Below, piece after piece: positions 30,601 to 40,100 of a stretch of DNA of 64,000 nucleotides; position 1 is the stretch's first letter; each line of letters begins with the position of its first letter. The stretch spans positions 992,001 to 1,056,000 of the forward strand of contig CM066290.1 of NCBI GenBank assembly GCA_033816765.1. The letters run 5' to 3'. The notes beneath the pieces were generated by a model that worked only from the letters and a program-made list of their open reading frames with translations, had not been told where the DNA came from and ran no database searches. The DNA is from Nothopassalora personata. Lineage: Eukaryota; Ascomycota; Dothideomycetes; Mycosphaerellales; Mycosphaerellaceae. The translations under genes were made by a program, and so were the position numbers.

Positions 30601-31739
30601 CTACGCGTTTCCCAGCCTTTTCTAATAATCTCGGCCCTCTTCTGCTGGGGTGTGAGGGAGGACTCTGCATCTTTGTCTTCACCTTCAGTTACAGCGTCTT
30701 TTATAGCTTCGCCAACATTCTGTTTCCGTTTGAAATGTTTCTTCCTGGAGGGCCCTGACTTCTTCTCCTTGGCCGCGTGAATGGAACTCTCCTCTGTAAG
30801 TTGGCCCTCATTCATAACGGGATGACCTTCGGCTGGCAACATTCCTGCAGTCTCCTCTCGATCAGACTTCGAGTCAGGCCGGAGTTCATCTTGTACGAAA
30901 AGACCTCCAATGTTTGAGGGCACCGTGCTAAGCACGCTTGAGGCTATCGAGGATGATCTCGCGTGGCCGTCGGCAGAAGGCACTTTTGGAGCCTCTGGCG
31001 ACGCGTGCAGCAAATGTTCTCCAGATACATCTCCGGTGGCACCGACCGACGAAGGCGGAGTAATATTAGTTGATGCGTAGTCTGTGGGAGGTGATGATGC
31101 CAAATTGGAATCTGCGCTGGATGAAGGAGCAGCGGCGGGTTGCCCAAGCACTTCCGGCTCATTTGAAGTGCCCAGCTGAGGCACTTCAGCTTCTGCACCA
31201 GATAGTTCTTCTTGCCCTGCAATTACCCTCTTGCCGCATCTCGCTGCTGACTTACGCGATTTCAACGATACAGCTGGACTTTGGACTTCGCGTTCAGTTG
31301 CTTCCTCTGCTGGCCCTCCCGCCTCCCGGCTTTCCGTTGTCGCCGCCGACGCAGTTGGTACTAGGTGTGTGCATCTGATCCTGTGCTTCCGACAGACATT
31401 GCATGACGTACCTTTCGCACGTCGCACAGGAACTGCTGCTGCCTGAACGCTCCTGGCTCTCTTCCCCTCCGAAGCCTCATTATCGTCTCCAGAGTTCGTC
31501 GACGCCTTGCGCTTTCTGCTGTTGTTGCTAGCGCTCTGCTCTACTTGTGAGCCACGTGGTACTGCCTGCTTGGTCCTGGCTGTCGGTCTGCTGCGACTTG
31601 CTGGTGTCTTCTTTGCTGGTGCGGATGTATATGCTACTTTTTCACACTCGCCAAAATCCTCTGATATCTGAGGGTGGCCAGTATACTGAGGTAACGACCC
31701 TTTCACCTGACTAGCCTTCAGCGCCGTACGGAGTGTCAT
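27696..31739 (-). CDS. AlkB-like 2OG-Fe(II) dioxygenase with zinc motifs
   Basis: 1347 residues in one frame from ATG 31739. The C-terminal ~200 residues are an AlkB-type double-stranded beta-helix core. It shows H-x-D as YHDDGESGLGP (His1170, Asp1172), GPRIATLSLGGKA, GDIVLMEGYEIQQYLEHKVV with the distal His1295, and LRFALTCR with the 2OG-binding Arg at 1304/1310. A charged ~70-residue insert splits the core. Mid-protein are two cysteine clusters of similar form (CSDCDQSF...GWMCLNPDC about residue 730; CPQCGRCSSRRLFRGWRCDNPDC-type about residue 815). Near the N terminus CNVCRKHRIRC (residues 113-123) resembles half a Zn2Cys6 cluster. AlkB enzymes demethylate nucleic acids; DNA or chromatin as substrate is inferred from the zinc and basic regions. 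Confidence 0.8.
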   Translation of the reverse strand: MTLRTALKASQVKGSLPQYTGHPQISEDFGECEKVAYTSAPAKKTPASRSRPTARTKQAVPRGSQVEQSASNNSRKRKASTNSGDDNEASEGKRARSVQAAAVPVRRAKGTSCNVCRKHRIRCTHLVPTASAATTESREAGGPAEEATEREVQSPAVSLKSRKSAARCGKRVIAGQEELSGAEAEVPQLGTSNEPEVLGQPAAAPSSSADSNLASSPPTDYASTNITPPSSVGATGDVSGEHLLHASPEAPKVPSADGHARSSSIASSVLSTVPSNIGGLFVQDELRPDSKSDREETAGMLPAEGHPVMNEGQLTEESSIHAAKEKKSGPSRKKHFKRKQNVGEAIKDAVTEGEDKDAESSLTPQQKRAEIIRKGWETRRKNAREAAEAAKTAATQAEVEDEDKFENGGGALPMAKDKRPVAAGRGSLKRKRNNAETAKAAPKRALKREPPVRKVSSSKQTKLVILPIPKSTPSSASTPRLTRKKQPLGTPLAKAALDETGLLTPTQSQPEHSPPDPTLHVDNALVQLAEKLARREPLASKPAPQGQPLVWADSRQALCETVPYFKMPQSGCHQNDRHVYAFLFDSIGHCREYMDSDVIITRAGGGMEVDASGQMVQKKDHLMRESQVQSVLNDIALQNPLVLICGDRNVGAVCKMPHKYNVLGWYKPVSVWAEKTLGKGRRTWTTIKYRFERLDDSKPAWHQPVEQSITDEDRKLAGDLAHTKRPCSDCDQSFAQVYLCGWMCLNPDCDQFWKLESGKDAPYGKLLYNPAFLLDRTRWAKEEEPYSVKPAVPAVGKTVGDNLTYINTRGICCPQCGRCSSRRLFRGWRCDNPDCMFENFPQHIPVTPPMLHNPWENSGDGPALARNKHEGSQGVNVAVTHVHGFKLYTYTFEGISGRFVHAVSNAKINRQPRGPDEMFAAMQRQDEPGMDMHLERRRFGIEKMPVNKVDVHAELPVTSAPATPSLQRTSNADLESNSLLPPGAMLSPVSPEQALNQSLGELSAKLAESRDEIGSSRQTDNAGSSDDPSDQIAQPLSSARPSPPSDETQPLPDATAELTQLSEGIFLAGIEDAAEAGEPQADPLKDTTIIAKPAAEDGDLMTAFSINYGMPYKFIAVGGSLPFTDSPWPVRSCRADLNWASQTFLDPSEHMDFNEELIFAYLEGQKIEYHDDGESGLGPRIATLSLGGKAKMHMRMKMKHYTGCSKTGILTAEKPMPHSIDGPEMYQKRLAAWNELQALKTTNKPEYERRRKEIPKELGLFAKRMKKAEDLVTVTLNHGDIVLMEGYEIQQYLEHKVVPEQCLRFALTCRTVLPDHLKPEERPAYEVEPDDESMSCLRAVVAREGES

Positions 31740-32936
31740 GGTGGCGACGGTCCGGTTGGTGCCGATGGAGGAAGCTGGAGTAGTCGCTTAGTTGTCGTGG
31801 TCGTTACAGAGTGCAGATGGTTTGTGAAGCTAATGGTGTGGTGATGGTGATGCAAGTCGTTGATTGAGTATAGATTACGGGTCGAGAAGAGTGCTTAGAA
31901 GTAGGTGCGACCAATGGCGAATGTGCGACTGTGGGTCCAGATTCTGCTTCGGGTGCATGCTGCGTTCAATGAGTCTCGTGACATAGATACATGTGCTATA
32001 GTAGCATGTGGTTGCGCTCAGTGATGTTGCTGCTGTTGAAGCCTGACATAGATCGGTATCGGCAGGTCGGTTCAGTTGTGCTGATCTGCAACTATGCGCG
32101 CTGTGGTCAGATGATGTCCTATGAAGCGTTACCAACCATGGGAGTGGTCGTCCTTTCGCGCTGTTGTGCTCTTGAGCCACGAGTGTATTGTCGGATAGCT
32201 CACATCTGACTCAATGAAGTGAGGTTGCAGATCCGAGTCACAAGAAGCTTTGACTCTTTGCCTCACTAGGTTCAAGATCGGCCGAGGTACGTCAACACGA
32301 ATACTGTGGAATGTAGACATGAAGGATAGTTGTTGGCTGCGAAACACCGGAGAGAGAGAGAGAGAGAGAGAGAGACGTGTGTCTTGATGGAAGTGAAAGA
32401 CCGAGATGGATTGGATTGAATGCAATGTACTGGTACAGATTACATATATCTAGTGCTGGGTCCCGTGCCTGCCTCACACATCCCCTCCTACTTGCACCTT
32501 TTTGCAGGTTCTATCGTCCCCATTACATCCCGCTGGGCGGCGAGCTACTGCAAGACATCCGTAGTCTTGACCACCATGGGAGATGCACGAGCTGAGCCCA
32601 AGTCCTTCTTCGCAACCGACAACCGTGGCGAGTACACTCCAGCCAAAGCGGCAACGAAATCGGTCGATGTCCTTCGCCGAGAAGCGGATCTTCTCGATCG
32701 TAGCACGTTGCAAACCGCGCGCTAGACTTTTCATAATTTTGCTCGATGCATTTGTCTCACTGCCGCTTTCTATCTTTCTGGGCAATGCGCCATCCGCTGC
32801 TGCCATCTGGCGATGCGTCTGGGCGCTCGTTGCCGGAATGCAAAGCGGTCAACCAGCAATCATAGGTCACGTCGAAGATAGCATGATCAGCGGTGCGCTG
32901 TTGGATAGTGCACATGATGCGATATCACAAGGCGGT
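31740..32936. other. Intergenic, no gene recognised
   Basis: About 1.2 kb, probably the dioxygenase promoter plus the 3' flank of the Red1-like gene. The plus-strand frame crossing 32583-33170 is antisense to real exons and is not a gene. A GA microsatellite lies inside. Confidence 0.45.
32351..32375. repeat. (AG)12 dinucleotide repeat
   Basis: About 25 bases of uninterrupted AG, a likely polymorphic microsatellite in non-coding DNA. Confidence 0.85.
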
Positions 32937-35900
32937 TCACTTGAGCAGGATGGTCTGCGTCGGATCGCTCAGGAACTCCCGACGGTACTCGGCGATACGG
33001 GAGGCGATGCACTCCACGTCCTTACCGACATTCGTTTCGCGCAGTTTCTGGACAACGGCGGTCAAGCCAGTTTTCCACCTTTTGGATTCTTCTGGCGTAC
33101 GCGCTGGAGTACGCTCTGCACCAATGAGTCGCAGAAGATCGTTATCTGTAAGTTAGTAGTGATCGATTAGTCGCGAACAAAGCTCGAAAGCGGAGACCGT
33201 GCGAAAGCAAGAGCAAGGAAGATGTCGCGTCAAAGCGCACAAGCAACATGTGACGACAGGGAGAAGTTCAAGTGCAGAACACGACATACCAGAAAGAGTC
33301 ATGTTTTTGAAGTGCTGGTGAATGCACGAAGAATCCTGGCACTCTTGACCAGCTGCCTCAAATGGGCACAAGACTTTCTCGGGATCGATGCGGTTGCTGT
33401 ATGTGAGTGATCTGTGACCGCCGGCGATGGTTTTGGTGAATTCAGGGTGGTATCGAAAGTCCTTGAAGCGGACTAGTGGACTCTCGTATGGCTTGAAGGA
33501 GGTGGTCCGTGGTGGTGACTGTGGTCACCATATTAGTAGCCATCCAGCAAGGAGGAGCTCAGACGTACCTCAGCACGTGGCATGGCCGATTCCTTTATGA
33601 CGGGACGGAGCTCGGGTGCTACGATATCGGCGATCGTACCAGCCTCGGGTTCTATTGCGCTATCTTTAGTCTGCCCCAATGCCAAGTCGACAGCACCCTC
33701 ATCAACAGGGGGCGATGATGCGGACGATGAGCTATCGTCTTCACTAGCTGCGCGGGAGCTTTGCTCTGCTTCCACGCGCACCTGCAAGTCTGCACCATGA
33801 TTGAGCTCCGAAGATGTCGTCTGGCGCGCCTGAATCGCCGTCGTCGTAGCATCGTCAAGTTCGGGTTCGTAATCCTCTTCGATCTCTTGGTCCTCGGGGT
33901 CCGAATCAGTCGGATCGCCTGATGTGGCCATCGCATCATCAGTCTCGTCCTCTTCGTCGTCCGGCTCTGTGTTGGTCGTGAGCGCCGTGTCTTGAGCCTC
34001 ATTCTCGATGTTCGAGTCAGCTGTATCGGCGTATATGTCGCCCAAGTCCTCGTCATCGATGTCTTCGTCATTCTCTTCCATGTTGTTAGGCCGCGGCAGA
34101 ACGTTGTGGTTCTCGAGTCGTGACTGAACAACCTCGACGCTCTGAGTGGAGGGCTCGTCTATCCCTATTGTGGGTGCCACAGCTGGTTCACCGTTGTTCG
34201 GCAGTTGCCATGCTGTAGCGGGCTGGCCATTGGTGCTAGTCGGAGCAAGATCGAAATCAGGCTCGTAATCGTCCTCCACCTCACCGTCTTCTCCATCAAC
34301 TTCTGCATCAGCTTTTGTTACACCATGGACAGTATTAGACGCATGGTCTGGGGCATCTGTCGAAGGAAGTTCAGCTGGAGCTGGCCGCGCCTCGGCTGAG
34401 TCTGCGCTCTGGATATTGACGAGCGCGGCTGTGACTGGAGCCGGCGGCGAGATCAGGCCAGTGCCAATGCCCTGAGATTGAAGGTCCCGCAATCGCTGCT
34501 CCAGTTGTTCTCTCTGCTCCCTCAACGACAGTTTCGCGGGCTCTGCACTTAGCGTGAGTGTTGACTGCACTGTTTGGACAGCTGCAGTCTCCGCACTTGG
34601 TGCCATGGTTTGTTGCGCTTGATCCGTGGAGCTAGTCTTGCGGCGCTTGCGGCTTTCGGCTTCAGCTATTTTGCGCTTCATCTCTGCAATCTCCTGATCC
34701 ATCTTAAGCTGCGCTGGAGTAGGATTGCCTGGAGTGCCTGGGGTACCCGGCACGGATGTGGTAAGCTTGGAAAGTGCAGGCTTTGGTGGAAAGTCTTTCA
34801 GCAAACCCAGCGCTTGTGCTCCACCAGTCAGAGCCGATGATTCAACAGGCGCATCGTCATTGTCGATGTCCATATCTTCCTCGCTGTCATCTTCATCACT
34901 GTCGACGATAACGACGCGATTGTCGTCGTCATTGTTTACTTGTCCATAAGGCCGCTTCTGCGCAGTCGACAGATTGAATGCATTTGCGGAATGTGGACGA
35001 GATTGTGTAGCTGCACGTGGAGGTGGAGCGAAAGCCGCTGTCTGTTGCTGGTGGAAAGAGGCGGGAGACAGCGGACTGCTGGTAGTGAACAGACCGGGAA
35101 GACCAAAGCCACGACTGAGTGTCGGCGAGGTAGTCTGCTTAGGAACAGGCTGCTTTGGCAATGTTGGCAGCTGGAAAGATGGTCTTGGTGAGGCAATGTT
35201 CCGCGGGGAATGGATATCTTGGCCGGTGGCAATATCTTGAGCAAGAGCGCCGGCACGAGCAAGACCGTCACCCAGTCCTGGCTTCGAATTGTCGTTGACG
35301 CCGTCAGGTTGAGGCTGGTCACTCGAGATCATCACAATCTCACCATCGTTGGCTGCCTCTGCTGCCTTACGCTTTGCTTCGTCCTTTGCAGCGCGCTCTG
35401 CAGCCAGTGCTGCCATGCGCTGACGAATGAGGTCGTTCTTGGAGGCGACCTTCTCGGCGAGAGCAGGTATGGCGCCAACAGTCGCAGCAGGCGCTTGCTT
35501 AGGTACTGCCGGAGTCGTGCCTGGTTTGTGGATGGGTGAGGCTGATGTAGCTGCAGGCTCGGCTTTCTTCTTCTTGGCTGCCTGAAGCTTTGCGAGATAG
35601 GCACTGCGATCAAGATTCGCAGGCTTGGCTGGCACGGCCTTCTTTGGCTGAGATACTTTACGCTGGGGCTCAGAAACCGGCGACTGAACAGCAGCAGCAG
35701 TAGTAGTAGAAACAGTCGCAGGAGCTGGCTTTGGTGACACGGCTGGTAGGCCGAGCTGATTGTACACTCTGCGCAAAACCTTTCTGTTGGAGATAGCTTT
35801 GGCAACGTCATCGAACGAGTACCCGTTATTGTGTAGCTTGAGAATGATGTCCTTGGCTGCGGCGTTCCTCGCTACTTTACGAGCATCACGGCTGTCGCCG

Positions 35901-36484
35901 TTCGTCTGACCGCCTGCAGCATTGTTGGTAGAGTGCAGGCCAGAGCTCTGACGTACGCCATTCGCGAGGCGAGGTGACGGCGGTCTCTGATGCTGCTGCG
36001 AGTTTTGCCTCGTGTCCTGGGCATTGGGGAACCGTGGCACCGGACTGCGACTATGCTTCCTTGGACCCTTGGGCGGTGTTCGAAGGAACTCTCTCGGCAT
36101 CGGCTCTGGCGCATCGTGGACTTCTCCTTCCTCCACCTCGCCATCTTCCTTGTCCACCTCCACATCTTCTGCCGGTGCCGGTCTCTGGAGTCGAGGATCA
36201 ACCGCCGGTATAGATGGCGCTTGGTTCGACGGAGGAGCAGGAGGTGTCGCGTCAGGAAGCGTCGGAGGTGGCGGAGGGGGCAGGGTCAATTGTCCCGACT
36301 GCATCAAGTATGCGATCTTGGCCAGTTGATCTGGCGTGATGTTCATGGCAGCCAGGAGTGACGCCATATCACCTCCCGCAGATGGGGCAGCCATTGTTGG
36401 TGTCTGTGTTTGGCGGGTGTTTTGCTGTGGTGTTGCGACGGATGGCGGTGCAGCGGCGAATGGAAAAGGGACGTTCTGCGACAT
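32937..36484 (-). CDS. red1: Red1-like zf-C3H1 zinc finger protein
   Basis: Three exons, 36484-33569, 33518-33290 and 33145-32937, give 1117 residues. The introns are 33519-33568 (gtacgt...ctaatatgg...cacag) and 33146-33289 (gtatgt...actaacttacag). Exon 1 encodes a long low-complexity protein with acidic GEVEEGEV blocks and coiled coil. The family-defining part lies only in exons 2-3: FKPYESPLVRFKDFRYHPEF, GGHRSLTYSNRIDP, then the finger CPFEAAGQECQDSSCIHQHF (C-x8-C-x5-C-x3-H). It then runs through a helical end to TGA 32937-32939. The zf-C3H1 finger marks fission-yeast Red1 and human ZFC3H1. These scaffold the MTREC/PAXT complex that links Mtl1/MTR4 to the nuclear exosome. Reading only the long frame would miss the domain. 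Confidence 0.82.
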
Positions 36485-36730
36485 AGTTCTCGCAGACGAC
36501 AGTTAATGTAAGATGTGCGTCGTATACTCATGCGCATAGTCACGCGACTGAACAGTGAAGCAGACGCGGCGACCTACGACCGATTTGGTGACAGATGCAC
36601 TCCTCCTTGCTCGAGGCGCGATACTGCGCGGCGGGAGAATCGGTCGCGGGCTCGCTGACTCCTCTGTGGCGCAGTCGCGTTCACAATATTTGCAAGAGCG
36701 AGCGTGTGCGCCGTGGAAGTTGCGATGCAA

Positions 36731-36760
36731 GTGCAGGTGCAGGTGCAGGTGCAGGTGCAG
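36731..36760. repeat. (GTGCAG)5 hexanucleotide repeat
   Basis: Five perfect GTGCAG units in the divergent promoter, followed by imperfect copies (ATGCAG). CAGGTG E-box-like sites recur at each junction. Confidence 0.85.
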
Positions 36761-36780
36761 ATGCAGACGGAAGGTGCAAC

Positions 36781-36803
36781 TGCTGCTGCTGCTGCTGCTG
36801 CTG
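36781..36803. repeat. (TGC)7 trinucleotide repeat
   Basis: Seven uninterrupted TGC units just after the hexanucleotide array. Confidence 0.85.
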
Positions 36804-37124
36804 TGGTGAAGCAGGAGTCCCGGTCGGAAACCAAAACCTTGCAAGAAAGGGCGGCAGTACCCGCAGAGCAACGGCCCCTCCGTAAGCCCAAAGTGGCATC
36901 AAACGGTAAACACAACCCCCAAGCTACCCGAACGCGCTTCACCAGAACACGACCACACCTTGCTTGCCACTACTTGCGCTTTGCAGTTTGCACACAGCCA
37001 GCTGTTGGTATGTCGCGCTAGGAGACCCTGCCACGACTGTCCGGCGCTCGATGGATCCGTGACGACTGAACGGTCGCGCGTTTGGAGGCACGCGCCAGGA
37101 CCACAGAACGATACACACAACATA

Positions 37125-40100
37125 ATGAGTGCGCAGGCGCAGAATGGCCCCAGATGGCGAAATAGCCCATTTGGTGGTCGAGATGCGGATACGCCTTCGC
37201 CAGGGCCGCCACCCGGACACGCTCGGTCCAAGTCGAGTGTAATGCAATCACCGCTCAACTCGCCTACGAATGACGAACATGGACATGGCCGAAATCAGTC
37301 CATGGTCGACTTCAAATTGCCTGGGCTGAGCAGATCAGACTCGCGACGATTACGCCACGGATCAGTGAGGAACGGCACGCCGGCGGGGACGTTCGCACCG
37401 ACTTTCATCAAGAGCGAGGATCTGGATGGTGCAGCGGAACGAGTGCGCGGCATTGAAGGCGAGAATGACTTCTCCGGCAAGAGATATGTCTGGCTGCGGG
37501 ATCCCGAGTCGGCCTTTGTGCGTGGGTGGGTGGTCGAAGAATTGCCGGAGGATATGCTCAAGGTGCAATGCGATAACGGCAGCCAGCGACATGTGCCAGC
37601 GGCCAGTGTGGACAAGGTCAATCCGGCCAAATTCGACAAAGCAGACGACATGGCCGAGCTCACGCATCTCAACGAGCCCAGTGTAGTGCACAACCTGCAT
37701 CAGCGTTATCTGGCCGACCTGATATACACCTACTCTGGGTTGTTCTTGGTGACCGTCAATCCATACATGCCGCTCCCAATCTACAGCAGAGAATATGTGA
37801 ACCTGTACAAGGGCAGAAGTCGAGAGGACACTCGACCGCACATCTTTGCCATGGCCGATGAAGCATTCCGGAATCTGGTCGATGAAGGCACTAACCAGTC
37901 CATTCTGGTTACGGGAGAATCTGGAGCTGGTAAGACTGAGAACACGAAGAAAGTCATCCAATACTTAGCAGCAGTTGCAACCTCGGATACGCCGCGTGGG
38001 AAGTCTGGAGGACGACAGCGCTCGAATCTGTCTGAGCAAATTCTTCGAGCCAACCCAATACTGGAAGCGTTTGGGAACGCGCAGACTGTGCGAAATCACA
38101 ATTCGTCTCGGTTTGGTAAATTTATCAGGATCGAGTTTAGCAGGTCAGGCCAAATCGCCGGGGCGTATATTGACTGGTACTTGCTCGAAAAGAGCAGGGT
38201 CGTTCACATCAACTCGCGAGAACGGAATTACCATGTCTTTTACCAGCTGCTCCGTGGAGCAGACAAGGCTATGCGAAGGGACTTCTTGCTTGGCGATATG
38301 GACGTGGACGACTTTGAGTATACGAGACATGGCAATGATACCATCTCCGGCGTGTCTGATTGCGAGGAGTGGAACTCCCTGTTGGAAGCATTCCACATCA
38401 TGAACTTGTCCGATAAAGACCAGAAATCGGTGCTGCAAACTATCGCTGGTGTTCTTCATCTTGGAAATATCACTGTGATGAAGGAGAGTCTTCGAGCAGA
38501 TCAAGCAGCACTGTCTGCCGATGCAGAGGAGCCATTTCAAAGAGCGAGTCTTTTGCTAGGAATAGACCCCAAGGAGTTTGTGAAAGCCTTGTTACATCCA
38601 CGTGTGCGAGCAGGCCACGAGTGGGTTGAGAAGGTGCAGACGCCGGAGCAGGTCCGACTAGGAATCGATGCCCTTGCTAAAGGTATCTATGAGCGCGGTT
38701 TCGGCGACCTTGTTGATCGCATCAACGAGCAGCTGGACCAGACCTCCTCAGGAGCTGACGACACCTCGTTCATTGGAGTGCTGGATATAGCTGGATTCGA
38801 AATCTTCGAGCAAAACAGCTTCGAGCAGCTGTGCATCAACTACACCAACGAGAAGCTGCAACAATTCTTCAACCATCACATGTTCGTTCTCGAACAGGAA
38901 GAGTATGCTCGTGAGCAGATTGAGTGGAGGTTTATCGACTTCGGCCGAGATCTGCAGCCCACAATCGACCTGATCGAGCTCTCAAATCCGATAGGTATCT
39001 TCTCCTGCTTGGACGAGGACAGCGTGATGCCGAAAGCGACGGACAAGAGCTTCACCGAGAAGCTGCACTCGCTCTGGGACCGCAACACACCGAAGTACAA
39101 ACGCTCGTTGCTAAATCAGGGCTTTATGCTGACGCACTACGCTGCTGAGGTTGAGTACTCCACCGAGGGTTGGCTGGAAAAGAATAAGGACCCACTCAAC
39201 GACAATGTCACTCGCCTGCTGGCTCACTCGTCCAACAAACACATCGCCAACCTATTCGCAGACTGTGTAGAGGCAGATGACAGTGAAGGCCTCGCTCGCA
39301 CTCGTGTCAAGAGAGGACTGTTCCGGACTGTTGCTCAGAAGCACAAAGAACAGCTTTCGCAGCTGATGAATCAGCTACACTCGACACAGCCACATTTCGT
39401 TCGATGTATCCTGCCCAACCACAAAAAGAAGCCGAAGCAATTCAATGCATCCCTTGTGCTGGATCAACTCCGCTGCAACGGTGTGCTCGAAGGCATCAGG
39501 ATTGCTAGAACCGGCTTCCCGAACAGACTACCCTTCGCAGAATTCCGCGCAAGATACGAGGTTTTGTGTCCCAGCATGCCCAAGGGCTACCTCGAAGGCC
39601 AAGCTGCTTGCAAGCTGATGCTCGAAAAGCTCGATATGGACCGTAGTTGGTACAGAGTGGGCCTTACCAAGGTCTTTTTCCGTGCCGGCGTCCTGGCTGA
39701 GCTTGAAGAGAAGCGTGATTCTCTCATTCGTGATATTGTCGTTCGCTTCCAGGCATTGGCGAGAATGTTCGTGCAGAGGCGCATCTTCAAAAAGCAACAG
39801 TACCGAGCAGAGGCCACCAGAGTCATCCAGCGCAACTTTCAGGTCTATCTTCAGATGCAACAAAATCCATGGTGGCAACTTTTCGTTCGAATGCGACCTT
39901 TACTCGGTGCCACGAGGCAGTCCAACGAAGTGAAGAAGCGGGAAGAGGAAATCAAGAAGCTCCAGGAGCAGATGCAGGCCGAAGAAGTCCAACGTCTAAA
40001 GATCGAGGATGAGCGCAGACGCGCGGAGAACGAGATTCAGAAGGTGCAGAAAACGCTTGAGAGCGAACGTGCCTTAGCATTGGACAAAGAGGAGATCTTC

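Larger units (their letters stand above)
36485..37124. other. Shared divergent promoter of the Red1-like and myosin genes
   Basis: 640 bp between two head-to-head genes. It contains a hexanucleotide and a trinucleotide repeat, listed separately, and no gene. The myosin frame is open upstream of its ATG 37125, but I take that as untranslated. Confidence 0.5.

Noticed and set aside
32583..33170. Plus-strand 195-codon frame
   Set aside because: It runs antisense to the C-terminal exons of the Red1-like gene and has no motif of its own.
33533..36484. Minus-strand frame taken as a complete 983-residue protein
   Set aside because: The last 11 codons are intronic; two spliced exons add the zf-C3H1 domain, so the gene extends to 32937.
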